Positions 24,419 through 33,053 of a DNA stretch of 64,000 nucleotides are shown here, piece by piece. Numbering within the stretch: position 1 is the stretch's first letter; every line of letters begins with the position of its first letter. The DNA is from an uncultured Lachnospiraceae bacterium (GTDB lineage: Bacteria > Bacillota > Clostridia > Lachnospirales > Lachnospiraceae): assembly GCA_910583615.1 (NCBI GenBank), contig CAJTXP010000013.1:26147-90146 (forward strand), in the 5' to 3' direction. The notes below the pieces were generated by a model, which saw only the letters and a program-made list of their open reading frames with translations, was not told the origin of the DNA and did not search any database. The position numbers and the translations under genes are program-made.

Positions 24419-24452
24419 TACTGCCGCAGGAGTGACTGCTTTTGCGGCAGTA
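24419..24452 (+). other. Intercistronic stem-loop after the binding-protein gene
   Basis: TACTGCCGCA (24419-24428) and TGCGGCAGTA (24443-24452) form a perfect 10-bp stem with a 14-nt loop and no T-tract. It probably protects the upstream mRNA from 3' decay, raising binding-protein yield over the permease. Confidence 0.7.
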
Positions 24453-24481
24453 CCTGAATAAAGCTTTTGAAAGGAGAATCT

Positions 24482-25495
24482 ATGGGGCAGATGGAAAACA
24501 CGTCTCAGATCGCAAAAGAATTTGCGGAAGAGATGGAGAAAAAGAATCGAAAAGAAAAGATCACTAACTGGATGCCGGTGGGGATTCTGGTCTTCTTGAT
24601 CGTGATGCTCTCGGTTGTGGCGGATGGATTTCTGACCATGTATAATTTTCGTTCGATTTTAAGCCAGTTATCTATTCTTCTGGTAATGTCCATGGGACTT
24701 ACCTTTGTTATCCTGATTGGCGGGACCGATCTGTCGGGAGAGGGACTGGGCGGATTTGTGGGAGCGATCGTATCCCTTATGGTTTTGAATACGAAGACCA
24801 GTCTGGATCTGGGGGTTCTGGCTATCCTGATTGCTGTAGCGGCAGGTGTTGCAGTCGGGATTATATCCGGCCTGATTCATGTGAAGGGAATGCTGCCTTC
24901 TTTTATGGTAACCTACGCGATCTCCAGCGTTATGGCGGGTTTTGCGGTTTTAAGTTACAAAGGGACTCCGGCCATGATTCAGGACGAGTTCTTTACGGCG
25001 CTTTCGCAGGGAAGCCTGCTGGGTATCCCGTATCTGACGCTGATCGCGCTGGTCATCTTCCTGATCTCCTATTTCCTGTTGGAGCATACCCGGTTTGGAA
25101 GCTATGTGTACGCCATCGGAGATAATGAGGGAGTTGCAAGAAATACCGGTATCAATATCGAAAAGGTCAAGATCAAGATCTTCGCATGGTCCGGCTTCTG
25201 CATCGGCGTAGCGGGCGTGATGGGAGCTATACGTGTAGGACGGGGCGATGTGTCCATCGGGACCGGAACCGTATTTCCTGCTATTACGGCAGTGGTTGTA
25301 GGCGGAACTTCTCTGTCCGGCGGAAAAGGAGGCGTGCTGAATTCACTGGTGGGAGCCTTCATCGTTACCGTTGTCAACAATGGACTGATTCTTCTGGGAG
25401 TAAGTACCTATGTCCAGAGTGCGGTGCAGGGACTGATCATCATTGCCGCGGTTGCGTTGTCTGTATCCAAAGGCAATAAAGAGATTGTGAAATAG
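24482..25495 (+). CDS. Sugar ABC transporter permease 1 (RbsC family)
   Basis: This 337-residue inner-membrane protein has about 8-10 hydrophobic helices and the RbsC hallmark segment GTVFPAITAVVVGGTSLSGG near residue 260. The ATG at 24482 has AAGGAGAATCT upstream; the ATG at 24467 overlaps that ribosome site. It ends 9 bp before the ATPase gene. The operon encodes a second permease after the ATPase, so the channel is probably a heterodimer. Confidence 0.9.
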   Translation: MGQMENTSQIAKEFAEEMEKKNRKEKITNWMPVGILVFLIVMLSVVADGFLTMYNFRSILSQLSILLVMSMGLTFVILIGGTDLSGEGLGGFVGAIVSLMVLNTKTSLDLGVLAILIAVAAGVAVGIISGLIHVKGMLPSFMVTYAISSVMAGFAVLSYKGTPAMIQDEFFTALSQGSLLGIPYLTLIALVIFLISYFLLEHTRFGSYVYAIGDNEGVARNTGINIEKVKIKIFAWSGFCIGVAGVMGAIRVGRGDVSIGTGTVFPAITAVVVGGTSLSGGKGGVLNSLVGAFIVTVVNNGLILLGVSTYVQSAVQGLIIIAAVALSVSKGNKEIVK

Positions 25496-25504
25496 GAGGC
25501 GGAT

Positions 25505-27031
25505 ATGGGAAAAGAAGTATTGTTTTCTGCTCAGAATATTACAAAGCAGTATCCCGGCACGCTGGCGCTGAGCAATGTGAGCCTGGAGATCAAGCCGGGA
25601 AAGGTGGTAGGTCTGGTAGGAGAAAACGGAGCGGGGAAATCCACGCTTTTAAAAATCATTATGGGAATCGAGCAGCCCACGGAGGGCGGGATGGAGATGC
25701 ACGGAGAGACTTACCATCCCCAGTCGCCCATTGAAGCGAACAAGCAGGGGATCGGCATGGTATTTCAGGAGCAGTCTCTGATCCAGAATCTTACCGTAGG
25801 ACAGAACATTTTCTTCGGACAGGAAGAGAATTATACTCATTTTGGAATTTTGAACAAAAAGAAGATGTATGAAGATGCCAAAGAGGTTATGGACGCAGTA
25901 GAGCTCGAGCATATCCGCGCGGATAAAAAGGTCAGTACTCTGGATTTTGCCACCAGGCAGATGGTGGAGATCGCGAAGGTGTTCCATGTGGCAAAGCGGG
26001 AAGACGGGAAGGGATGTGTGATTCTTCTGGATGAGCCGACTTCCGTCCTGAATGAAGGAGAAGTGCAGAATCTGTTCAAAAATGTCCGTAAGATGACTGC
26101 GAAAGGAAATTCCGTCGTTTTCATCTCCCACCGTCTGGATGAGGTGCTGGAAATCAGTGATTATATCTATGTATTCAAAGACGGAAAGAATGTATGCGAG
26201 CTCGACCGGAAAGACGCAGATGAGGATATCCTGTATGAAAAGATGGTAGGGAAGACGGCTTCCGGAGAATATTATCAGATTCATCGTCAGACAAAGCCGC
26301 AGGCGGAGGTTTTAATGGAAGCAAAGGGCCTGGGCATGAGAGGTTATTTCCGGAACATTAACTTTAGTTTACATAAGGGCGAGGTAGTGGGCATCTGCGG
26401 CGTGGTCGGTTCTGGAAAAGAGGAGCTGTGCGGTGTGATCTGCGGAGATGAGGAAGCCACATCGGGAAGCCTTTTTGTCAGAGGGAAGGAAGTGCATCTG
26501 AAGCATCCTTATCAGGCGCTGGCGCAGGGAATCCTTTCGATTCCGAAGGAGCGCAGAGAGGAGAGCGTGATCGAAGACAAGACGATTTATGAAAATATCA
26601 GCATGTCAAACTATAAGAAAGTATCTTCCAACGGTCTGATTTCATCGGAAAAGGAAAAACAGCAGGCAGAGGCGTATCTGAAGGAGCTGGCAATCAAGGC
26701 GCCTTCCATCAGTCAGCAGGTGGGATTCCTGTCCGGAGGGAATGCGCAGAAGGTGGTATTTGCAAGGATCCTTGCAAGCGATGCGGATATTCTGCTTCTG
26801 AACCATCCCACCAGGGGCGTGGATATCGGCGCCAAAGGGGAGATCTATTCCCTGATTCGTGATATTACTGCTCAGGGAAAAGGTGTGATTGTGCTGGGCG
26901 ATACGCTGGATGAGTGCATCGGCCTTTCCAACCGGCTGCTTGTCATGAAGGACGGGGAGATCACGAAAGAGCTGGACGCGTCCGCTGATCACAAGCCGGA
27001 GCAGGTTGATATCGTGAAATACATGATGTAA
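25505..27031 (+). CDS. Sugar ABC transporter ATP-binding protein with degenerate second site
   Basis: This 508-residue double ATPase is of the RbsA/MglA kind. The first half is normal: GENGAGKST (Walker A) and VILLDEPTS (Walker B). The second half is altered. It has GVVGSGKEE for Walker A, LSGGNAQKV for the usual LSGGNQQKV, and LLLNHPTRG where DEPTRG is expected, so the Walker B Asp and the catalytic Glu are both lost. One catalytic site is therefore probably inactive, giving an asymmetric transporter. It sits between two different permease genes, which fits an asymmetric assembly. Confidence 0.9.
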   Translation: MGKEVLFSAQNITKQYPGTLALSNVSLEIKPGKVVGLVGENGAGKSTLLKIIMGIEQPTEGGMEMHGETYHPQSPIEANKQGIGMVFQEQSLIQNLTVGQNIFFGQEENYTHFGILNKKKMYEDAKEVMDAVELEHIRADKKVSTLDFATRQMVEIAKVFHVAKREDGKGCVILLDEPTSVLNEGEVQNLFKNVRKMTAKGNSVVFISHRLDEVLEISDYIYVFKDGKNVCELDRKDADEDILYEKMVGKTASGEYYQIHRQTKPQAEVLMEAKGLGMRGYFRNINFSLHKGEVVGICGVVGSGKEELCGVICGDEEATSGSLFVRGKEVHLKHPYQALAQGILSIPKERREESVIEDKTIYENISMSNYKKVSSNGLISSEKEKQQAEAYLKELAIKAPSISQQVGFLSGGNAQKVVFARILASDADILLLNHPTRGVDIGAKGEIYSLIRDITAQGKGVIVLGDTLDECIGLSNRLLVMKDGEITKELDASADHKPEQVDIVKYMM

Positions 27032-27054
27032 CAAAGAAGAGTCAGGGGGAAAAA

Positions 27055-28020
27055 ATGAGTCAGATAAAGTCTAATATTTTAAAAAAGGAAAATTTCAATA
27101 AGATATTCAGCGTTGCATCGCTGATCATATTGATTATATTTTTCACCATTATGAACAGCAGCTTCATTGGCGTATATAACATTAAAAATATCCTGACAGA
27201 CATGTCGCCGCTTCTGCTCATGGCATGCGGAGTATCCTTTGTCCTGTTTCTTGGATCCATTGATCTTTCCATGGGGTCTATTGCCTCCTGCGCGGCGGTT
27301 ATGCTCACGTTCCTTCTGGAGAGGATGGGACCTCTGGCCTATGTGGTCGTGATCCTCTATGGACTGGCAGCCGGATTTTTGAACGGGATTCTTCATACGA
27401 AGTTGAAGGTACCTTCCTTTATTGCGACTTTGAGTACGCAGAGTATCTGGCAGAGCGCTGCCTATCTGATCTCCGGAGGCATGCCCATGGTCATGATTCC
27501 GGCAGTCTGGCCCTATGTGGACTGGGCTAAGATCAGCATCGGCTTCCTTCCGCTTCTGTTCCTGGTGGCGGCAGCGGTTCTTGCGGTCTGTTATGTCATT
27601 CAGAAAAAAATGGTGGTCGGCAGAACCATGCTGGCGCTTGGAACCAATGAGCGGGCGTCAAGATTGATTGGACTGGAAGTAGTGAAGGCAAAAGTGGTGG
27701 CATTTACCATCTCCGGGCTTCTGGCGGCCGTCGGCGGCATCTTCTTCGCAGTAAAATTAAAAAGCGGCATTCCGACGGTAGGCGAACAGTATAACCTGAT
27801 GGCAATTGCATCTGCAGTTCTGGGCGGCGTCATGCTGACCGGCGGAAAAGGAAACGTGCTTCTGACCGTGCTTGGTGTCGGACTGATCACCGTCATCCAG
27901 AATGGTATGAATGTCATCGCGGTAGACGGCTTCTGGCAGAAGATCGTATTCGGGCTTCTGGTAATTATTGCCATCTTTATGAACACGGACAAGAGCCGCA
28001 GAAATCTGGTTGTAAAATAA
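27055..28020 (+). CDS. Sugar ABC transporter permease 2 (RbsC family)
   Basis: This 321-residue multi-helix membrane protein has RbsC-family features (FLGSIDLSMGSIASCAAV near residue 62 and LMAIASAVLGGVMLTGGKGN near residue 245). It differs from permease 1 throughout and probably pairs with it. The ATG at 27055 has GTCAGGGGG upstream. A short GC stem (28034-28039 with 28056-28061) lies in the 72 bp before the reductase gene. Confidence 0.9.
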   Translation: MSQIKSNILKKENFNKIFSVASLIILIIFFTIMNSSFIGVYNIKNILTDMSPLLLMACGVSFVLFLGSIDLSMGSIASCAAVMLTFLLERMGPLAYVVVILYGLAAGFLNGILHTKLKVPSFIATLSTQSIWQSAAYLISGGMPMVMIPAVWPYVDWAKISIGFLPLLFLVAAAVLAVCYVIQKKMVVGRTMLALGTNERASRLIGLEVVKAKVVAFTISGLLAAVGGIFFAVKLKSGIPTVGEQYNLMAIASAVLGGVMLTGGKGNVLLTVLGVGLITVIQNGMNVIAVDGFWQKIVFGLLVIIAIFMNTDKSRRNLVVK

Positions 28021-28092
28021 AAAAGCATGCTCCTGCCGGTGTGCAGCGAAAAACGCCGGCAAAAATAAAATTCAGAATCAGGAGAAACAGTT

Positions 28093-29079
28093 ATGATTTA
28101 TAAAAAAGTAGCAAAAATAGAGGATCAAATATCAGCCATTGGAGTCGGCTGCTGGAACATGGGAGGAGACTGGGATTCTTCCGAAGAAAAAACGTCGATC
28201 AAAGTCATCCATGACGCCATCGATCTGGGAGTCAATTTCTTCGATGTGGCGCCGGTGTACGGCTGGGGCGTATCAGAGACGGTCCTTGGAAAGGCGCTGA
28301 AGGAAGGCGGGCTTCGGAATAAAGTGCTTATCGCCTCCAAAGGAGGGCTTCTGTGGGACGAGAAGCACCAGACCCGGAACAATCTGTCCAAGGACAGTCT
28401 GTTAAAGGAGATCGACGACACGCTCACCCGTCTGCAGACGGACCATGTGGACATCTACCAGATGCACTGGCCGGACCCGGACGTGCCGCTGGAGGAGACC
28501 GCGGAGGCGCTGAACATGATGAAGAAGGCGGGCAAGATCCGCTATGTGGGACTGAGCAATTTCTCCCAGGCGGATGTGGAGAAGATGATGGAATACATCT
28601 CCGTGGATTGCCAGCAGGGGCTTTACAATATGCTGGAGCGCAATCCGGGAAGCTATCACGGGATCCCGCTGGAGTACCGTACCGAGAAAGAGGTCTTCCC
28701 GAATGTGAAGAAATACGGGCAGGCGTTCCTTCCCTACAGCCCGCTGTTCCAGGGGCTTCTGGCAGGCCGGTTCCTGGACGGCCTTACCATCTCCGCAAGG
28801 GATATCCGCAACGAGAATCCCAAGCTCACCGGAGAGGCGTTCAAGGTGTATCAGGACGGCGCCAGGAAGTTGAAGGCGTTTGCGGACGAGATCGGAAGGC
28901 CCATGAACGAGATGGCGCTGAACTGGCTGCGCCAGAAGGAGGAGGTCACCTCCATCATCGGCGGCGCGTCTTCCATGGAACAGCTGGAGAAAAACCTCCG
29001 CTGCACGGAGTGGGATCTGACGCCGGAAGAGCTGGGAGAGATCGAGAAGATCCTGGCGCCTTTTGAAGACATGGAATAG
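28093..29079 (+). CDS. Aldo/keto reductase
   Basis: This 328-residue TIM-barrel oxidoreductase carries the catalytic tetrad of the AKR superfamily as D51, Y56, K83 and H125 (FFDVAPVYGWG, SKGG, MHWPD). It also has a late NADPH-binding region (TSIIGGASSMEQLEKN). In this operon it likely oxidises or reduces the imported sugar, producing the ketose for the epimerase and kinase. The precise substrate cannot be told. The ATG has AGGAGAAACAGTT upstream. Confidence 0.9.
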   Translation: MIYKKVAKIEDQISAIGVGCWNMGGDWDSSEEKTSIKVIHDAIDLGVNFFDVAPVYGWGVSETVLGKALKEGGLRNKVLIASKGGLLWDEKHQTRNNLSKDSLLKEIDDTLTRLQTDHVDIYQMHWPDPDVPLEETAEALNMMKKAGKIRYVGLSNFSQADVEKMMEYISVDCQQGLYNMLERNPGSYHGIPLEYRTEKEVFPNVKKYGQAFLPYSPLFQGLLAGRFLDGLTISARDIRNENPKLTGEAFKVYQDGARKLKAFADEIGRPMNEMALNWLRQKEEVTSIIGGASSMEQLEKNLRCTEWDLTPEELGEIEKILAPFEDME

Positions 29080-29156
29080 ACGGCGGCCCGCGGGCTGCGG
29101 ACAGGGCGCTGTCCCTGCGGCTGCGGAACCCCGGGAAGGGTAAGAGGACAAAGAGA

Positions 29157-30677
29157 ATGGGAACATATTTGATTGCGCATGACCTTGGCACCTCCGGAGA
29201 CAAGGCGACGCTGTTTACGACGGACGGGGAATTGGTCAGGAGCATCACCTATACATATCCGACGAATTTTTTCAACAGCACCTGGGCGGAACAGAATCCG
29301 GAGGACTGGTGGCGCGCCGTCTGTGAGAACAACAAGGCGCTTCTGGCGGATGTGGATAAAAAGCAGGTGGCAGGCATGGCGTTCAGCGGCCAGATGATGG
29401 GCTGCGTGGTGGTGGACAGAGACGGACGCGCCCTCCGGCCGGCGATCATCTGGGCGGACCAGAGAAGCCAGGAGCAGGAGAAGGCGATCCGTGAGCAGGT
29501 GAGCGAACAGGAGTTCTACCGGATCACGGGGCATAAGATCAGCGCTTCCTACAGCGTGGAAAAGCTCATGTGGATCCGGGATCATGAGCCGGAGATTTAT
29601 AAAAATACATACAAGATGCTTCAGCCGAAGGACTATGTGATCCGCAGGCTCACCGGAGCGTTTGTCACGGATTACACGGACGCGTCCGGGACCAACTGCC
29701 TGGATCTGAACCGCCTTGCCTGGTCCGGAAGGCTTCTGGAACTGACGGGAATCGATCAGGAGAAGCTGCCGGACGTCTATCCGTCCACCCACGTGGCGGG
29801 AGAGCTGACCGGGTCCGTGGCGGAGGAATGCGGGCTGGCGGCCGGGACCCCTATCGTCATCGGCGGCGGCGACGGCGTGTGCGCGGCTGTGGGAGCCGGA
29901 AGCGTGCGGGAGGGCGATACCTTCAACTATCTGGGGTCCTCCTCCTGGGTGGCGCTGACCAGTAAGGAGCCCATCTATGATCCGGAGCTTCGGACGTACA
30001 ACTGGGCGCATATGGTGCCGGGCCTGTATTCCCCCAACGGGACCATGCAGGCGGCGGGCAATTCCTACCAGTTTATCAAGAAGGTGCTGTGCAAAGATCT
30101 GGAAACAGAGGCAAAAGAGCGGGGAGTCAGCCCGTATGAGCTGATGAACCAGGAGATCGCGGCATCCCCCGCGGGTGCCAACGGCCTTCTGTATCTTCCC
30201 TATATTCTGGGAGAGAGGAGCCCCCGCTGGAACCCCAACGCAAGAGGGGCCTTTGTGGGACTGAAGATGGAACACACAAGGGGCGACATGCTCCGGGCCA
30301 CCGTGGAAGGCATCCTCATGAACCTCTGCATCATTCTGGACGTGTTCCGCGCGCACATGGACATTCAGGAGCTGAACGTCATCGGCGGGCTGGCCAAAGG
30401 AGATCCCATCCGGCATGCGCTGGCGGATATCTACGGGGTGAAGGCCCGGAGACTGAACTGGCTGGACGAAGCCACTTCCATGGGCGCGGCGGTGTGCGCG
30501 GGCGTGGGTACCGGAGCGTTGGAGGATTTCACGGCCATCGACCGGTTCATCAAGGTGGACGACGTGATTGAGCCGGATCTGGAGAACCACAGGCGTTACG
30601 GAACATTAAAGGCGTGCTTTGAAGAGTGCTACACGGCGCTTTTGAAGACATATGACGATCTGGCAGCATGGAAATGA
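29157..30677 (+). CDS. FGGY-family carbohydrate kinase, xylulokinase-like
   Basis: This 506-residue, two-domain sugar kinase has the N-terminal phosphate loop AHDLGTSGDK, the substrate segment WADQRS, and the GGGDG motif near residue 240 that carries the catalytic Asp. The C-terminal GGLAKGDPIRHALADIYG segment binds ATP. It is most similar to xylulose kinases, so the phosphorylated product is probably a ketose-5- or 1-phosphate. It follows the reductase by 77 bp and is followed directly by the ketose 3-epimerase gene, consistent with reduction/oxidation, C3 epimerisation and phosphorylation of a rare sugar. Confidence 0.88.
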   Translation: MGTYLIAHDLGTSGDKATLFTTDGELVRSITYTYPTNFFNSTWAEQNPEDWWRAVCENNKALLADVDKKQVAGMAFSGQMMGCVVVDRDGRALRPAIIWADQRSQEQEKAIREQVSEQEFYRITGHKISASYSVEKLMWIRDHEPEIYKNTYKMLQPKDYVIRRLTGAFVTDYTDASGTNCLDLNRLAWSGRLLELTGIDQEKLPDVYPSTHVAGELTGSVAEECGLAAGTPIVIGGGDGVCAAVGAGSVREGDTFNYLGSSSWVALTSKEPIYDPELRTYNWAHMVPGLYSPNGTMQAAGNSYQFIKKVLCKDLETEAKERGVSPYELMNQEIAASPAGANGLLYLPYILGERSPRWNPNARGAFVGLKMEHTRGDMLRATVEGILMNLCIILDVFRAHMDIQELNVIGGLAKGDPIRHALADIYGVKARRLNWLDEATSMGAAVCAGVGTGALEDFTAIDRFIKVDDVIEPDLENHRRYGTLKACFEECYTALLKTYDDLAAWK

Positions 30678-30711
30678 TGCCGGTGAACGATCCAAACAGG
30701 AGGTGGACCAC

Positions 30712-31587
30712 ATGAAGTATGGAATCTATTACGCCTACTGGGAGAGACAGTGGGGAGCGGATTACCTGAAGTATATCAAAAAAGTCGGAAAGCTTGGATT
30801 TGATATACTGGAGATTTCCTGCGCCGGAGTGAAGGATCTCGGGGAGGAGGAAGCGGACCGGCTGAGGGCGTGCGCGGAGGAAGAAGGCGTCCTGCTCACA
30901 GGCGGTTACGGGCCGAAGCCGTCGGAAGACCTTTCTTCCGCAGACCCGGAGGTGGTGAAGAACGGGTTTCGGTTCTGGAAGGATACCTTCCCGGTGCTGA
31001 AACGGCTGGGAGTCCGTCAGGTGGGCGGCGGCCTGTACGCCTGCTGGCCGGCAGATTACTCCGGCGTGCCGGACAAGGCGGGGGATCTGGACCGCAGCAT
31101 CCGGAACATGAAGGAGCTGGCGAAGATCGCGGCGGAATACGGGATCGAGCTGGGGATGGAGGTGCTGAACCGCCACGAAGGGTATCTCATCAACACGGCG
31201 AAAGAGTGCGTGGCCTATGTGGATGCCGTAGGGGCGGACAATGTGAAGGTTATGCTGGACACTTACCATATGAGTATGGAAGAGGATGATTTCGCCGAAG
31301 CCATCCGGACGGCGGGCAGCAGGCTGGGACATTTCCACGTGGGGGAAAATAACCGGAAGCTTCCGGGGCAGGGGCATATGATTCCCTGGAAGGCCATCGG
31401 AGAGGCGCTGAGAGAAGTCGGCTACAAAGCGAACGTCGTCATGGAACCCTTTGTGATCCATGGCGGACAGGTGGGGCAGGACATCCGGATCTGGAGAGAT
31501 CTGAAGGAGGACTGCTCGGAAGAGACGCTGGACAAAGAGGCAGCAGAATCCGTTGCTTATCTTAGAACAGTACTGGAAGCTTCCTGA
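30712..31587 (+). CDS. D-psicose (allulose)/D-tagatose 3-epimerase family enzyme
   Basis: This 291-residue TIM barrel begins MKYGIYYAYWERQWGADY, closely resembling characterised clostridial D-psicose 3-epimerases. The Mn2+ ligands E150, D183, H209 and E245 occupy the positions known from the C. cellulolyticum enzyme, with the catalytic Glu pair at 150 and 245. It interconverts ketoses such as fructose/psicose or tagatose/sorbose at C3. The ATG at 30712 has AGGAGGTGG upstream. It ends the LacI-controlled operon or leads into the next transporter 150 bp away. Confidence 0.88.
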   Translation: MKYGIYYAYWERQWGADYLKYIKKVGKLGFDILEISCAGVKDLGEEEADRLRACAEEEGVLLTGGYGPKPSEDLSSADPEVVKNGFRFWKDTFPVLKRLGVRQVGGGLYACWPADYSGVPDKAGDLDRSIRNMKELAKIAAEYGIELGMEVLNRHEGYLINTAKECVAYVDAVGADNVKVMLDTYHMSMEEDDFAEAIRTAGSRLGHFHVGENNRKLPGQGHMIPWKAIGEALREVGYKANVVMEPFVIHGGQVGQDIRIWRDLKEDCSEETLDKEAAESVAYLRTVLEAS

Positions 31588-31687
31588 AGGCCGGTTCCGG
31601 ATCTGCCTGCAGGAACAAAAACAGTATAAGAGTCTGATGAACGGCACTGAAGAATGAGAACTGTGAGTGCAGGAATTCAGTGTCGTT

Positions 31688-31708
31688 TGTATACATGCCG
31701 TTTATAAG
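31688..31708 (+). promoter_or_regulatory. TGTATACA site and -10 before the third transporter
   Basis: TTTGTATACATG has its core at 31688-31695, and a -10-like TATAAG follows at 31703-31708. The core equals that at the URO-D and hexuronate promoters. No good -35 is seen, so the promoter itself is uncertain. Confidence 0.45.
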
Positions 31709-31738
31709 GAATAGAAAGAAAGGAAAAGGAGAAACAAA

Positions 31739-32881
31739 ATGAAAAGAATGGAAAAGTATCTGGCACTGGGACTGGTTGGGATGATGGCAATGTCTCTGAC
31801 TGCGTGCGGAGGAGGAAGCGGTTCCTCTGAACCTGCAGCGGCACCGGACAGCGCACCGGCTGAGACAGAGGCGCCGGCGGAGACGCCGGCCGGGGAAGCG
31901 GATGCAGGAGAGGAAGCGCCTGCAGCATCTGGAGAGTCCTATGACATCACCTGGGTCACCTGTTCTACAGAGTCCGAATTCTGGCAGTATCAGCAGATCG
32001 GTATGGAAAATGCCGTGGCGGATATGGAAGCCGAGCATGGAATCAGCATCAACTTTACAACAGTGGGGCCGGCAACAGAAGCCGAGACCGAGGCATATAT
32101 CCGTGCGTTTGAGAATGCCATTGCATCCAAACCGGACGCAATCATCTCTGCGACACAGGTTCCGGATTCCACCAGGAGTATTTCCAAAGATGCAATGGAT
32201 CAGGGAATCATTGTAAACTTTACCAACTGCGGCCTTGAGACACTGGATTCCACGGAATTTGCGGACTGCTACAATCAGTATTACACGACGGTCAGCGCTG
32301 ACATCGGCGATATGGCCGGAGAGATCATGCTTCAGCTGCTGGATGAGGCGGGTATTGCAAAAGAGGGCGTGATTGCCATGGAATTCTCCAATGTCAATCC
32401 TTCTCTGCAGCCGAGAATGGATAATTTCAAGGCCTATATCGAAGCAAACTCTGACATTGAGGTGCTGGATACGCTGTACAACAACAACGACCTGGCACAG
32501 GCGCAGGCGGATATTGAGAACGAGATCGCCACTTATGGTGACAAGCTGATCGGTATCTATGGTGCGAACAATACGTCCGGAGACGGCATTGCTCTTGCAG
32601 TCGAGAACGCAGGCATTGCAGACAAAGTCATCACCATCGGCGTAGATTCTGACCCGACTGAGATCCAGGCGCTTGAGGACGGATTTATTGACTGTATCAT
32701 CGTTCAGGACGCATACGGCCAGGGTTATGCAGCGCTTAAGAATGCAGTCGAAACGCTGGTTCAGGGCAAGAATCCGGAGACGGAGCAGAAGATCGCCATG
32801 CCTCCGGTAGCAGTTACCACAACCAATATGCACGAAGATGAATATGCAGCAATGCTTGACCCGACTCTCCTGAAAAAATAA
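31739..32881 (+). CDS. Sugar ABC transporter substrate-binding lipoprotein
   Basis: This 380-residue type 1 periplasmic-binding-fold lipoprotein has lipobox LTAC (lipid Cys at 23), then a P/A/E-rich tether to about residue 65. The binding domain includes IIVQDAYGQGYAALKNAVE near the end. It is not closely similar to the binding protein at 23250, so the substrate probably differs. The ATG has AAAGGAGAAAC upstream. The following 172 bp contain two stem-loops before the ATPase gene. Confidence 0.9.
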   Translation: MKRMEKYLALGLVGMMAMSLTACGGGSGSSEPAAAPDSAPAETEAPAETPAGEADAGEEAPAASGESYDITWVTCSTESEFWQYQQIGMENAVADMEAEHGISINFTTVGPATEAETEAYIRAFENAIASKPDAIISATQVPDSTRSISKDAMDQGIIVNFTNCGLETLDSTEFADCYNQYYTTVSADIGDMAGEIMLQLLDEAGIAKEGVIAMEFSNVNPSLQPRMDNFKAYIEANSDIEVLDTLYNNNDLAQAQADIENEIATYGDKLIGIYGANNTSGDGIALAVENAGIADKVITIGVDSDPTEIQALEDGFIDCIIVQDAYGQGYAALKNAVETLVQGKNPETEQKIAMPPVAVTTTNMHEDEYAAMLDPTLLKK

Positions 32882-32946
32882 GGAAACACTCAGACGGAGC
32901 GGCGCATTCTGCGTACAGAGTGCAGGTATCCAGGGCATACAGGAGA

Positions 32947-33025
32947 CGGCGGGATATACAGGATCCTGCCGGGACTCCCTGTTACAGGAACAGGAAACAG
33001 GCGCCGTATCTGCAAATGCGGCGCC
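32947..33025 (+). other. Two intercistronic stem-loops between binding protein and ATPase genes
   Basis: CGGCGGGAT (32947-32955) pairs with ATCCTGCCG (32963-32971). GGCGCCG (33000-33006) pairs perfectly with CGGCGCC (33019-33025). Neither has a T-tract, so mRNA processing or stabilisation is more likely than termination. Confidence 0.6.
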
Positions 33026-33053
33026 ACAACAGGAAAATACTGGGGGAAAGGGT

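Noticed and set aside
28851..30590. 579-codon open frame on the minus strand
   Set aside because: It lies opposite the aldo/keto reductase and FGGY kinase genes, whose motifs are clear. The frame comes from GC-rich codon bias and its product has no recognisable domain.
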